A stretch of 64,000 nt of DNA from JANQOH01 sp965214495 (GCA_965214495.1 OZ243958.1:2604001-2668000); one strand, 5' to 3'; shown: positions 43,409-52,817, counted from the first letter of the stretch. Translations and numbers: made by a program. The notes: generated from the letters alone by a model not told the origin.

Positions 43409-45016
43409 CTATCGGATCTGCGGCAGTTCCTCATAGGTGTGGAACGGCGGCGGCGACGCGCACTGCCATTCCAGAGTCGTCGCGCCTTCGCCCCACGGAT
43501 TGTCGGCGCACTTCTCGCCGGCGGTGAAGGTGCGGAACATGATGTAGAGGAACAGCAGCGCCGAGGCCGCCGACAGATAGGCGCCCCACGACGAAACCAT
43601 GTTCCAGCCGGAGAAAGCGTCGGGATAATCGACGTAGCGGCGCGGCATCCCGGCGAGGCCGGAGAAGTGCATGGGGAAGAAGGTCAGGTTGACGCCGACG
43701 AACAGGGTCCAGAACTGGATCTTGCCCAGGAACTCGTTGTAGCGCCGGCCCGACATCTTGCCGATCCAGTAATAGATTCCGGCGAAGATGGAGAACAGCG
43801 CGCCCATCGACATGGTGTAGTGGAAGTGCCCCACCACATAGTACGTGTCGTGCAGCGCCGTATCGACTCCGGCGTTGGCCAGCACCACTCCCGTCACGCC
43901 GCCGATGACGAACAGGAAGATCATGCCGAGCGCGAACAGCATCGGCGTCTCGAAGGTGATCGAGCCGCCCCACATGGTGGCGATCCAACTGAAGATCTTG
44001 ATCCCCGTCGGCACTGCGATGACCATCGTCGCGGCGACGAAATAGGCGCGCGTATCGACGTCGAGCCCCGACGTATACATGTGGTGCGCCCACACGATGA
44101 AGCCGATGAAGCCGATGGCGACCATCGCATAGGCCATGCCGAGATAGCCGAACACCGGCTTGCGCGAGAAGGTGGCGACGACCTGGCTGACGATGCCGAA
44201 GCCCGGCAGGATGAGGATATAGACCTCCGGGTGGCCGAAGAACCAGAACAGGTGCTGGAACAGGATCGGGTCGCCGCCGGCCCCGGCGACGAAGAACGCG
44301 GTGCCGAAATTGCGATCGGTCAGCAGCATGGTGATGGCGCCCGCGAGCACCGGCAGGGCGAGCAGCAGCAGGAACACGGTTACCAGGATCGACCACACGA
44401 ACAGCGGCATCCTGTGCAGGGTCATGCCGGGCGCGCGCATGTTGAAGATGGTGGTGATGAAGTTGATCGCCCCCAGGATCGACGACGCGCCGGCGAGATG
44501 GAGCGAGAAGATCGCCATATCGACCGCCGGCCCGCTGTGGAAATCGCCTCCCGACAGGGGCGGATAGATCGTCCACCCTGTCCCGGCGCCGCTCCCGTAG
44601 CCGCCATCGACGAACACCGAGCCGACGAGCAGGATGAACGCCGGCACGATCAACCAGAAGCTGATGTTGTTCATGCGCGGGAACGCCATGTCGGGGGCGC
44701 CGATCATGATCGGTACGAACCAGTTGCCGAAGCCGCCGATCAACGCCGGCATGATCAGGAAGAACACCATGATCAGGCCGTGCCCGGTGACCAGCACGTT
44801 GAATTGGTGCGGGTCGTCGGCGAAATACTGCATCCCCGGTTCGGCCAGTTCAAGGCGCATCATGACCGAGAACAGCAGCCCCACCAGCCCCGCGATCGCC
44901 GCGAAGATCAGGTAGAGCGTGCCGATGTCCTTGTGGTTCGTCGAGAACAGCCAGCGCGCGAGCCCGGTCGGGCCGTGATGGGCGTCGTGGCCGCCCGCCG
45001 CGTCGGTATAAGCCAT
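43409..45016 (-). CDS. ctaD: Cytochrome c oxidase subunit I
   Basis: Catalytic subunit of the aa3-type oxidase, 535 aa, 12 membrane helices, containing heme a and the heme a3-CuB centre. Signatures: FFGHPEVYILILPGFGIVSQ with the His-Tyr cross-link pair, GFIGFIVWAHHMYTSG with the paired CuB histidines, and DTYYVVGHFHYTMSMGALFS with heme ligands. The glutamate of the D-channel region (GHPEV) is present. It follows ctaC by 10 bases and overlaps nothing. Confidence 0.98.
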   Translation of the reverse strand: MAYTDAAGGHDAHHGPTGLARWLFSTNHKDIGTLYLIFAAIAGLVGLLFSVMMRLELAEPGMQYFADDPHQFNVLVTGHGLIMVFFLIMPALIGGFGNWFVPIMIGAPDMAFPRMNNISFWLIVPAFILLVGSVFVDGGYGSGAGTGWTIYPPLSGGDFHSGPAVDMAIFSLHLAGASSILGAINFITTIFNMRAPGMTLHRMPLFVWSILVTVFLLLLALPVLAGAITMLLTDRNFGTAFFVAGAGGDPILFQHLFWFFGHPEVYILILPGFGIVSQVVATFSRKPVFGYLGMAYAMVAIGFIGFIVWAHHMYTSGLDVDTRAYFVAATMVIAVPTGIKIFSWIATMWGGSITFETPMLFALGMIFLFVIGGVTGVVLANAGVDTALHDTYYVVGHFHYTMSMGALFSIFAGIYYWIGKMSGRRYNEFLGKIQFWTLFVGVNLTFFPMHFSGLAGMPRRYVDYPDAFSGWNMVSSWGAYLSAASALLFLYIMFRTFTAGEKCADNPWGEGATTLEWQCASPPPFHTYEELPQIR

Positions 45017-45026
45017 GACCGTTTTC

Positions 45027-45851
45027 CTATCCGTTCGACCTGTCCACCGCGCCTGCGCCGCCCTCGGCGAGGTTCAGCGCGCGCCATGCGTCGTATTCGT
45101 CCTGCGACACGACCTTGACCTCGATGGGCATGAAGGCGTGGTTGGTGCCGCACAGTTCGGAACACTGACCGTAGAACGTCCCCGTCTTGTCGGCAATGAA
45201 CCACACCTCGTTCAGCCGCCCCGGCACTGCGTCGATCTTGATCCCGAACGCGGGCACGGCCCAGGCGTGAATCACGTCTTCGGAGGTGACCTGCATCCGG
45301 ACCACCTTGTCCACCGGCACGACCATCGGCGCGTCGGTGGCGAGCAGGCGCGGCTGGCCTTCCTCGAGATCCTCCTCGGCCACCATCATCGACCAGAGTT
45401 CGATGCCGTCGTCAGGATACTCGTACATCCAGTACCAGCTCGCGCCGGTCGCCTTGATGGTCAGGTCGGGGTCGGGATGGGTCTCGGCGTAGTAGAGCAG
45501 GCGGAAACTGGGGATCGCGATCGCGATCAGAATGATCGTCGGGATCACGGTCCACAGGATCTCGATCCGCGTGTTGTGGGTCGTCTTGCTCGGAGTGGGG
45601 TTGGCGCGGGCGTTGAACCGGACCATCACATAGATCATCAGCCCGGTCACGATCAGCGCGATGAGCGTGATGACGACGAGCAGCACGTCGTGGAAGCCGA
45701 CGATTTCCGCCATCACCGGGCTCGCCGGCTCGGGGAAGTCGATCTGCCAGGGTTTGGGCGGGCCGCCCGCCTCCTTCGCCGGCGCGGCGCCGGACACCGC
45801 GAGCACGCCGACCGCGGCTGCAAGCCACGTCGAAATTCCGAAGGCCTTCAT
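45027..45851 (-). CDS. ctaC: Cytochrome c oxidase subunit II
   Basis: Subunit that receives electrons from cytochrome c through the binuclear CuA centre. It is 274 aa. A signal peptide (FGISTWLAAAVGVLAVSGAA) precedes two membrane helices, and the periplasmic cupredoxin domain carries GQCSELCGTNHAFMPIEV, with the CuA cysteines, histidine and methionine. ATG at 45851 was chosen for the signal peptide. It is the first gene of the cox operon; no clear promoter was identified in the 150 bases upstream. Confidence 0.97.
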   Translation of the reverse strand: MKAFGISTWLAAAVGVLAVSGAAPAKEAGGPPKPWQIDFPEPASPVMAEIVGFHDVLLVVITLIALIVTGLMIYVMVRFNARANPTPSKTTHNTRIEILWTVIPTIILIAIAIPSFRLLYYAETHPDPDLTIKATGASWYWMYEYPDDGIELWSMMVAEEDLEEGQPRLLATDAPMVVPVDKVVRMQVTSEDVIHAWAVPAFGIKIDAVPGRLNEVWFIADKTGTFYGQCSELCGTNHAFMPIEVKVVSQDEYDAWRALNLAEGGAGAVDRSNG

Positions 45852-46003
45852 GCCGATATCCTGTCCCCGCTGCCGAATCTTCACGTTCCCGCCGCGGCGG
45901 GCGGGCGCATATAACCGCGCCCGCGGGACGAAATCAAGCGGGGCAGCGTGCCGGAAGCGGCCTCCGGTCGGCGAACGGAAGGCGGGCCGCGCGACCGCTG
46001 CGA

Positions 46004-46534
46004 TCAGGCGGTGGGGCGGGTCCAGCCCTCGACGGCCGCGTTGACCTGTTCGGCGATCGGCGCCATGGCCGCCGCCGCGGTCTTGACGGTCATCTCCGAC
46101 AACGCACCGCCTTCGGTCAGCCACACCTCCATGACGCGGCGCGCCTCGCGCGACTGAAGATCGACGAGTTCGGTCACGTCCTTGCATTCGAGCGCCTTCT
46201 CCGACGCCGCCACGCCGTTCTCGACCGACGCGGTCATGCAACCGACCATCTTGCCGGCGATCCCGGTCCAGCCCTCGGCGGCGATCTTGCCCCCCGCCAG
46301 CCACGCCTCCATGGTCTTGCGGCCGGCCGCCGACGCGCCGTCCCAGTTTCCGAATGCCTTCATCGTCGACTCCATGCGCTCCTTGTTGAGTGCAAAAAAC
46401 CTGTCGTAATTGCCCGACAACGCCTTCGCACCGGCCTGAAACAGCGACTCGAAGGCCTCCTGGCCTTTGCTCGCGAACGCTGCCGCATCGATTCGGTCGG
46501 TTCCGGCCTTGCCCTTGGTGGTGGTTCCGGTCAT
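46004..46534 (-). CDS. Phasin-family protein
   Basis: Predicted polyhydroxyalkanoate granule-associated protein of 176 aa, amphipathic and almost entirely helical: residues such as AFASKGQEAFESLFQAGAKA and SASVENGVAASEKAL-type repeats match the phasin pattern of Ala-rich helices. ATG at 46534 follows AGGGAAG, a good ribosome site. A perfect 21-base palindrome of the PhaR-binding type lies about 45 bases upstream. Phasins coat PHA granules and control their size. No PHA synthase is in the window, so the granule link rests on family and operator. Confidence 0.85.
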   Translation of the reverse strand: MTGTTTKGKAGTDRIDAAAFASKGQEAFESLFQAGAKALSGNYDRFFALNKERMESTMKAFGNWDGASAAGRKTMEAWLAGGKIAAEGWTGIAGKMVGCMTASVENGVAASEKALECKDVTELVDLQSREARRVMEVWLTEGGALSEMTVKTAAAAMAPIAEQVNAAVEGWTRPTA

Positions 46535-46579
46535 CGCTTCCCTGCCTTTCGCGTCTGGTGGATGGGCGTTCCCGTCCGC

Positions 46580-46600
46580 CCATGTTGCAGTGCAACATGG
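46580..46600 (-). promoter_or_regulatory. Palindromic operator upstream of the phasin gene, PhaR-like
   Basis: Perfect 10-base arms CCATGTTGCA and TGCAACATGG around a single central base. The inner TTGCA/TGCAA matches the TGC/GCA-type sites bound by PhaR repressors of phasin genes. A second, partial site with TTGCAGCAA lies at about 46647. PhaR would be released by PHA, switching the phasin on. Confidence 0.65.
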
Positions 46601-46821
46601 CACAAAATCGGGCTTCACAAAAGCGTTGTCAACGGAAAATTTTGCGTTGCAGCAATTCTGTGCGACGGCTGGCGCGCGCGCCGGCGTCCAGTTCCCGACG
46701 GGATGCGCCGAAAAACGCGATAGAATCTCAAAAACTTCATCTTTCCCTTTGAAATCGCTTGGAATCAGGTTATCGTAGATTTCACGGGGGGGAACCAGGG
46801 GCGCCGGGGGACGCGAGACCA

Positions 46822-48021
46822 TTGACAGCGATCGAACGACCGTGCCGCGGTCGGGGAGCGGCCGTGTTGCTGGCCGCCGTTGTGGGCCTGGCGGTTCTCG
46901 GCGCAGCGGTGAGCCCGGCGCGGGCGGGTTATGCAGCTTACGTCGTCGATGTCCGCAGCGGTGCGGTGCTGCACGAGGAGAACGCCGATACGCTGAACTA
47001 TCCGGCGTCGCTCGCCAAGATGATGACTCTCTATCTCGTGTTCGAGTCGCTTGACCACGGCGTCATCACGCTCGACACGAAGCTGCCGGTCTCCGCCCGG
47101 GCGGCGTCGCGCCCGCCATCCCGGCTCGGACTGGCCGCGGGGAGCCGAATCCGGTTGCGCGACGCCATTCGCACCCTCGCCGCCAAATCGGCGAACGATG
47201 TCGCCACGGTGATCGCCGAATACTTCTCCGGCAGCGAGCCGGTTTTCGCACGGTTGATGACCGCGCGCGCCCGCGCGCTCGGGATGACTCGCAGCACCTT
47301 CCACAACGCCTCCGGCCTGCCGGATCGCCGGCAGCGCACGACCGCGCGCGACGTCGCCACACTGGCGCTGGCGCTGTACGAGCGCTTTCCGCAATACACC
47401 CACTTCTTCGCCAACCGCAGTGTGACCTGGCGCGGCGCACGCTACCGCAATACCAACCGGCTGCTCGGCTCCTACCCGGGCATGAACGGCATCAAGACGG
47501 GATATATCCGCGCCGCGGGCTACAACCTCGCCGCATCGGTGGAGCGCGACGGACTGCACGTCATCGCCGTGGTGCTGGGGGGCAAGACGGCCAAACGACG
47601 CAACGACCGGATGCGCGTCTTGCTCGACCGGGCGCTCGCCGACGCGACGCAAATCAGAAACGTGCTCGCCGCGGCCCGCCGACCGCGCATCAAGCCGCGA
47701 CCGGGGGCCTCCGTCGTGCAGGCCGCCGCCATCGCCCCGTTGCGGGTCGCCGCAATATCGGTGCCGAGCGGCGAGTGGTCGATACAGGTGGGAGCCTATT
47801 CGCGCCACGCCGCGGCGGAGCGCGCGCTCGATCTGGTGTGGTTCGCAGCGCCCGCACTGCTTTCGAGCGGCGAGCGGCGCGTCGAACGGATCTCAGGCGC
47901 CGACGGAATCCTGTATCGCGCCCGGCAAACCGGGTTGACCGAAACCGACGCACGGCGCGCCTGCGACGAGATCAGACGTCACGACCTGCCGTGCACGGTC
48001 ATCGCCGTGCCGATGTCTTGA
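46822..48021 (+). CDS. D-alanyl-D-alanine carboxypeptidase with C-terminal SPOR domain
   Basis: Periplasmic DacA-type penicillin-binding protein of 399 aa that trims pentapeptides. The signal peptide is AAVLLAAVVGLAVLGAAVSP. Active-site motifs are SLAK (Ser63-Lys66), SAN in AAKSANDVATVI and KTG in GIKTGYIRAAG. The C-terminal part (about residues 310-395, starting WSIQVGAYSRHAAAERALDL) is a SPOR domain, which binds denuded glycan at the septum. The TTG at 46822 gives a well-formed signal peptide; a TTG at 46759 is possible. Carboxypeptidase-SPOR fusions are known in alphaproteobacteria. Confidence 0.9.
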   Translation: MTAIERPCRGRGAAVLLAAVVGLAVLGAAVSPARAGYAAYVVDVRSGAVLHEENADTLNYPASLAKMMTLYLVFESLDHGVITLDTKLPVSARAASRPPSRLGLAAGSRIRLRDAIRTLAAKSANDVATVIAEYFSGSEPVFARLMTARARALGMTRSTFHNASGLPDRRQRTTARDVATLALALYERFPQYTHFFANRSVTWRGARYRNTNRLLGSYPGMNGIKTGYIRAAGYNLAASVERDGLHVIAVVLGGKTAKRRNDRMRVLLDRALADATQIRNVLAAARRPRIKPRPGASVVQAAAIAPLRVAAISVPSGEWSIQVGAYSRHAAAERALDLVWFAAPALLSSGERRVERISGADGILYRARQTGLTETDARRACDEIRRHDLPCTVIAVPMS

Positions 48022-48031
48022 GAGCGCAGCG

Positions 48032-48658
48032 ATGGTCGAGCACGCGACCGACGTTCTGGTCGTCATCGACCTGCAATACGATTTCTGCCCCGGCGGCGCC
48101 CTCGCGGTGCCCGACGGCGACGCGGTGGTCCCGATCGTCAATCGGCTCGCAGGCGCCTTCGACAACGTGGTGGTGACGCAGGACTGGCATCCGCCGGGCC
48201 ACCGGTCGTTCGCGTCGAGCCATCCCGGCGCGGCGCCTTACGACCGGATCGAGACGGCGTATGGCGCCCAGGTTCTGTGGCCCGACCACTGCGTCCAGGG
48301 CACGCACGGCGCGGCGCTGCACGACGGGCTCGAACTCGCGAAGGCCGCGCTCACGATCCGCAAGGGTTTCCGCCCGGAGATCGATTCCTATTCCGCCTTT
48401 CTGGAGAACGACCGCGCGACGCCGACGGGACTGGCGGGATATCTCCGCGAGCGCGGTCTGACTCGGCTCTGGCTCTGCGGCCTCGCACTCGATTTCTGCG
48501 TTGCCTGGTCGGCACTCGACGCCCGCCGCCACGGGTTCAAGGCGACGGTCGTCGAAGACGCCTGCCGCGCCATCGATCTCGACGGCTCGCACGCGGCCGC
48601 GCTGCAAGAGATGCGCGGCGCCGGCGTCGCCCTGACCGCCGTCAGCGCGGTCGCCTGA
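48032..48658 (+). CDS. pncA: Nicotinamidase
   Basis: Deamidates nicotinamide to nicotinate in NAD salvage; cytoplasmic, 208 aa. The catalytic triad is Asp13 (VIDLQYDF), Lys111 (IRKGFRPEIDSYSAF) and Cys156 (LALDFCVAWSA). Metal ligands Asp51 and His53 are in TQDWHPPGHRSF, and His86 in WPDHCVQGT. All are at the usual spacing. It follows the carboxypeptidase by 10 bases on the same strand, so the two may share a transcript without a functional link. Confidence 0.95.
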   Translation: MVEHATDVLVVIDLQYDFCPGGALAVPDGDAVVPIVNRLAGAFDNVVVTQDWHPPGHRSFASSHPGAAPYDRIETAYGAQVLWPDHCVQGTHGAALHDGLELAKAALTIRKGFRPEIDSYSAFLENDRATPTGLAGYLRERGLTRLWLCGLALDFCVAWSALDARRHGFKATVVEDACRAIDLDGSHAAALQEMRGAGVALTAVSAVA

Positions 48659-48688
48659 GCCCGAATCCGTCCGGTCGCCACGGCAGCG

Positions 48689-49249
48689 CTACCGGGAATC
48701 GAAGCTCTCGGTCAGCGCAACGAGATTGGCGGCGTGATAGTCGGGGACCGTGACGATCGCGGGCTCGTCGTACGACAGAACGTAACGGTTGAGTTCGTCA
48801 GGGGCGAGATCGCCGAAGAGATAGCGCAACGGGTCATCGTGGTCTTCCTCGTGGAGAATCACCGATAACGCCGGTTCGTGAACGCCGTAGCCTTCGGCAT
48901 CCTCGGTTTCCGCAACTTCGCGCAGCACCCGGGCCCGCCCCAGCACCGCGAGTGCATCGGCAATGCGCTCCGAGGCCGCGGTATCGACCGTTTCGCCATG
49001 GCGCCACGTACCGGACTCGTCCCGGTCGAAGCGCCACGTGACCCCGTCGACCGCGATCTCGATGGCGGTGAGATGTTCGATCGGCGCTTCCACAAGGTAA
49101 CGCGGCCCCGTTTCCGCCCCGTGTCCGTGTTCGTCGGTTTCCGACTCCGGCGCGAAAACACCTGTGCGATCCAGCGTGAACACACCACCCGCCAGCACGA
49201 TCAGCGCCAGCCAGATGGCGGGTGTGTGAAACCGGCGTCCGCGGGTCAT
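48689..49249 (-). CDS. DUF4340-like membrane-anchored protein
   Basis: Predicted inner-membrane protein of 186 aa: one N-terminal helix (TPAIWLALIVLAGGVFTLDR) and a periplasmic domain with an acidic, His-rich spacer (ESETDEHGHGAETGP). The domain has the DUF4340 flavour: IEHLTAIEIAVDGVTWRFDR, then YLFGDLAPDELNRYVLSYDE. DUF4340 proteins often accompany gliding or ABC-type systems, but none is here. ATG at 49249 follows GGAGACC. It is transcribed away from the copper ATPase, 73 bases apart. The function is unknown; the His/acid-rich linker could bind metal. Confidence 0.68.
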   Translation of the reverse strand: MTRGRRFHTPAIWLALIVLAGGVFTLDRTGVFAPESETDEHGHGAETGPRYLVEAPIEHLTAIEIAVDGVTWRFDRDESGTWRHGETVDTAASERIADALAVLGRARVLREVAETEDAEGYGVHEPALSVILHEEDHDDPLRYLFGDLAPDELNRYVLSYDEPAIVTVPDYHAANLVALTESFDSR

Positions 49250-49322
49250 CGCTTCGGTCTCCGATCCGGTGTGCGTCGCGCGTGCGACGGCGCTTGAATA
49301 ACCCGGGCCGGGATAGTAGGTC

Positions 49323-51407
49323 ATGCGCGCGATGTCGATGGCCCCTTCCACCGCGCTCCCGCGGACGGACGCGGGCTACACTTGCCCCATGCACCCGGAG
49401 ATCGCCGCCGCGCGTGCCGGCGCCTGCCCGGAGTGCGGGATGGCGCTCGAACCGGTCGATCCCGCCATCGACGACCGCCGCGAATACGACTCGATGATGC
49501 GCCGCTTCTGGGCCGGCATCGCTCTGACCGCGCCCGTAATGGTCATCGCCATGACCGATCTCGCGCCGGGCCGCGCGGGGCAGTGGGCGCAACTCGCCCT
49601 CGCGTCGCCGGTGGTGCTGTGGGCCGGCGCGCCGCTGCTGGCACGCGGGCTCGAGTCGCTGAAGACCCGCCGTCTCAACATGTTCACGCTGATCGGCCTC
49701 GGCGTCGCCGCCGCCTGGGGGTTCAGTCTGCTCGCGACGGTCGCGCCGGGCCTCTTCCCGGAGTCTTCGCGCGAGGCCGGCGGTCTGGCCCCGGTTTATT
49801 TCGAGGCCGCGGCGATGATCGTCGTGCTCACCCTGCTCGGCCAGGGACTGGAACTCGCGGCACGGCGGCGCGCGGCCGGCGCGGTGCGCGCCCTGCTCGC
49901 GCTGGCGCCGGCCTTCGCCCGCCGAATCGATCCCGGCGGCGGCGAGCACGACGTACCTGCCGGCGACCTGCGGCCCGGCGACAGGCTGCGCTTGCGACCG
50001 GGCGAGCGCGTGCCGTGCGACGGCACGGTGGCCGAAGGCCGCGGCGCGGTGGACGAATCGATGATCACCGGCGAACCGCTGCCGGTCGGAAAAGGTCCCG
50101 GCGACCGCCTGATAGGAGGCACGGTCAACAGCACCGGGGCGCTGATCATGCGCGCCGACGCCGTGGGCGAGGAAACCATGCTCGCCGGAATCGTGCGCAT
50201 GGTCGCCGCCGCGCAGCGCAGCCGCGCCCCGGTCCAACGCATGGCCGATCGCGTCGCCGGCCTGTTCGTCCCCGCCGTCGTCGGGGTCGCGGTACTGAGT
50301 TTCGCGGTCTGGTTGAGCATCGGGCCGGTGCCGGCGTTGAGCAACGCCATGCTCGCCGCCGTCTCGGTGCTGATCGTCGCCTGCCCGTGCGCGCTCGGTC
50401 TGGCGACACCGATGTCGGTGATGGTCGCCGCCGGGCGCGGCGCGAGCGCCGGCGTGCTGGTCCGCAACGCCGAAACGCTGGAACGTCTCGCCGCGATCGA
50501 CACGGTGGTGATCGACAAGACCGGCACCCTCACCGAGGGCCGACCGCGCGTCACCGCGGTTTCTGCGACCGGCGGTGTCGGCGAAGCCGAATTGTTGCGT
50601 CTCGCCGCCGGCCTGGAGCGGGCGAGCGAGCACCCGCTGGCGGCGGCGATCGTTGCGGCGGCGGGCGATGGCGAACCGGCGCGTGCGACCGACATCGAAG
50701 CCACACCGGGGCAGGGCGTATGCGGCATCGTGGACGGGCGCCTGGTGCGCGCCGGCACCCGCAATTTCGTCGGCGCGGCGCCGGGCGACGACACCGGGAC
50801 GGCGGTCCATGTGGCCATCGACGGCGCGCCGGCCGGCTCTATCGAATTCGCCGACCCGATCCGCCCGGACGCACGTGAAACTCTGGCGGCGCTGACGGAA
50901 CTGGGCGCCTCGGTGGTGCTGGCGACAGGCGATTCCCGCGCCGCGGCGATGGCGGCGTCCGCTGAACTCGGCATTCCCGTCGTCCACGCCGAAGCGTCGC
51001 CCGAAGACAAGCGGCAAATCGTCGCGGCGTTGCAAGCCGAGGGCCGCCATGTCGCGATGGCCGGCGACGGCATCAACGACGCGCCGGCGCTGGCGCAGGC
51101 CGATGTGGGTGTCGCGATGGGGACGGGCTCCGGCGTCGCGATCGAAAGCGCCGGGGTGACGCTGATCGAGGGCGATCTGCACGGCCTTGCCCGCGCGCTC
51201 CGCCTCGGCCGCGCATGCCTCGCCAATATCCGACAGAACCTGGCCTTCGCCTTCGCGTATAACGCGATGGGCGTGCCCATCGCCGCCGGGGTTCTCTATC
51301 CGCCCTTCGGCGTGTTGCTGAGCCCGATGATCGCCGCCGCGGCGATGAGCCTGAGTTCGGTATCGGTGATCGGCAACGCGCTGCGCCTGCGCCGCGTCAC
51401 TCTCTGA
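49323..51407 (+). CDS. Copper-type P1B ATPase with N-terminal heavy-metal-binding motif
   Basis: Inner-membrane metal-exporting ATPase of 694 aa. Instead of a ferredoxin-like HMA domain it starts with the short metal-binding motif YTCPMHPEIAAARAGACPEC (residues 19-38) typical of CopA/SilP-like pumps. The membrane metal site is CPC at 354-356 (VACPCALGLATPMSV). The phosphorylated Asp398 is in DKTGTLTEG, SEHPLAAA is the nucleotide-site HP motif, and GDGINDAPALAQADVGVAMG is the hinge. CPC points to Cu(I) or Ag(I). No regulator (CueR) or chaperone is next to it. Confidence 0.93.
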   Translation: MRAMSMAPSTALPRTDAGYTCPMHPEIAAARAGACPECGMALEPVDPAIDDRREYDSMMRRFWAGIALTAPVMVIAMTDLAPGRAGQWAQLALASPVVLWAGAPLLARGLESLKTRRLNMFTLIGLGVAAAWGFSLLATVAPGLFPESSREAGGLAPVYFEAAAMIVVLTLLGQGLELAARRRAAGAVRALLALAPAFARRIDPGGGEHDVPAGDLRPGDRLRLRPGERVPCDGTVAEGRGAVDESMITGEPLPVGKGPGDRLIGGTVNSTGALIMRADAVGEETMLAGIVRMVAAAQRSRAPVQRMADRVAGLFVPAVVGVAVLSFAVWLSIGPVPALSNAMLAAVSVLIVACPCALGLATPMSVMVAAGRGASAGVLVRNAETLERLAAIDTVVIDKTGTLTEGRPRVTAVSATGGVGEAELLRLAAGLERASEHPLAAAIVAAAGDGEPARATDIEATPGQGVCGIVDGRLVRAGTRNFVGAAPGDDTGTAVHVAIDGAPAGSIEFADPIRPDARETLAALTELGASVVLATGDSRAAAMAASAELGIPVVHAEASPEDKRQIVAALQAEGRHVAMAGDGINDAPALAQADVGVAMGTGSGVAIESAGVTLIEGDLHGLARALRLGRACLANIRQNLAFAFAYNAMGVPIAAGVLYPPFGVLLSPMIAAAAMSLSSVSVIGNALRLRRVTL

Positions 51408-51423
51408 ACGCCGGACCTGCCGC

Positions 51424-51669
51424 TCAGCCGATCGGCTTGATCGTCCAGCGGCCGTCAACCCGGTGCAGCCAGATGATGCGGGAGTCCGCGCATCGCACTT
51501 CCCAAACGCCTTCGTGGGGGAGCGATAGCGGGGTCAGACGCGCGACCGCGCAGCCGAAGCGCGCCGCCGCAGCCACTACGGCGTCGCGTTCCGCCGCCGC
51601 CGCTGCAAGCGTCATCGCGGCGAGGAAGATAACTGCTCCTTTTCCTGTCGTCGCCGAACGGAGCGGCAT
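51424..51669 (-). CDS. Small exported protein of unknown function
   Basis: Predicted 81-aa secreted or periplasmic protein. A signal peptide (GKGAVIFLAAMTLAAAAA) precedes a small domain with two cysteines (RFGCAVARL and EVRCADSRII) that could form a disulfide. ATG at 51669 gives the compact form; a longer start at 51735 adds 22 non-signal-like residues. It is convergent with the copper ATPase and shares the AT-rich spacer with rpoH. I recognise no family. Confidence 0.6.
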   Translation of the reverse strand: MPLRSATTGKGAVIFLAAMTLAAAAAERDAVVAAAARFGCAVARLTPLSLPHEGVWEVRCADSRIIWLHRVDGRWTIKPIG

Positions 51670-51925
51670 CGCAAACCTCCCATTGTGCTTTGGCATTGCT
51701 TCATGGAAGCGATCCTGTATGCCGACAGCCGGCATTTCAAGCCAATTACATCTAAAATTTTACGCTTTTTTTTCAGAATTGATAGATAAAACACACAGTA
51801 ATTATTGTAAATCTGTAAACGAAAAATTATTTTTACTGTGGACGGTTCCCAATATCGATGTTTCTCTTGTCCGTGGCGGGCCGCCGCGCGCGGCGGTTCC
51901 GAAACCGGGCAAGGGAGACCACACG

Positions 51926-52804
51926 ATGGCTTACGCGGATACACAGCGGACGCGAAAAGCGAACCGGTGCTATGTCAATCGCGCGTTGAATGCGGCGTTC
52001 CTGACCCGGGAGCACGAGCGCGAACTGGCGCGACGCTGGCGCGACGACCGCGACGAAGACGCGTTGCACGAACTGGTCAACGCGCACGGGCGGCTGGTGG
52101 TCAAGCTGTCGGCGCGATTTCGCCACTACGGTTTGCCGGCGAGCGATCTGGTTCAGGAAGGCAATGTCGGCTTGCTCGAGGCGGCCGCGCGTTTCGACCC
52201 CGACCGCGAGGTGCGGTTCTCCACCTACGCCTCGTGGTGGATCCGCGCCACCATGCAGGAATTCGTGTTGCGCAACTGGTCGATCGTGCGCACCGGCACC
52301 ACGGCGGCGCAGAAATCGCTGTTCTTCAACCTGCGGCGCCTGCGCGCCAAATATGCCGACGGCGCCGGAGTCTGGCTCGACGGCGATACCAGAAACAGGA
52401 TCGCCGGGGAACTGCGCGTTCGCGCGAGCGACGTCGAGAAGATGGAAACGCGGCTCGCCGGCGCCGACCAGTCGCTCAACGCTCCGATCGGCGATTCCGG
52501 CGAGGACGAATGGCAGGATTTTCTGCCCGACGATCGGCCGTCTCCCGAAGACGAAGTGTGTGAACGCCGCGACTCGGTCAGGCGGTCGCGCTGGCTCGCC
52601 GCCGCGATGAACGAACTCAATCCGCGCGAACATGCGATCATCCGCGCCCGCCGCCTGAGCGACGACGCGGTGACGCTCGGCGAACTCGGCGAACGGCTTG
52701 GCATCTCCAAGGAACGCGTGCGCCAGATCGAGCACCGGGCGCTGCAAAAGCTTCGCGATGCGGTGGGTCGCCGGTGCGGCGCGGTGCTGGCGCCCGCAGC
52801 CTGA
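51926..52804 (+). CDS. rpoH: RNA polymerase heat-shock sigma factor RpoH
   Basis: Sigma-32-family factor of 292 aa. Region 2 has LHELVNAHGRLVVKLSARFR and LVQEGNVGLLEAAARFDPDR, then VRFSTYASWWIRATMQEFVL (-10 recognition). RTGTTAAQKSLFFNLRRLRA is the RpoH-box-like region C that distinguishes sigma-32 from housekeeping factors. Region 4 helix-turn-helix is LGELGERLGISKERVRQIEH. ATG at 51926 follows AAGGGAGA. The 250 bases upstream are markedly AT-rich, unusual here. Alphaproteobacteria often have two RpoH paralogues; which this is cannot be told. Confidence 0.93.
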   Translation: MAYADTQRTRKANRCYVNRALNAAFLTREHERELARRWRDDRDEDALHELVNAHGRLVVKLSARFRHYGLPASDLVQEGNVGLLEAAARFDPDREVRFSTYASWWIRATMQEFVLRNWSIVRTGTTAAQKSLFFNLRRLRAKYADGAGVWLDGDTRNRIAGELRVRASDVEKMETRLAGADQSLNAPIGDSGEDEWQDFLPDDRPSPEDEVCERRDSVRRSRWLAAAMNELNPREHAIIRARRLSDDAVTLGELGERLGISKERVRQIEHRALQKLRDAVGRRCGAVLAPAA

Positions 52805-52817
52805 CCAGAGGCCGGCG

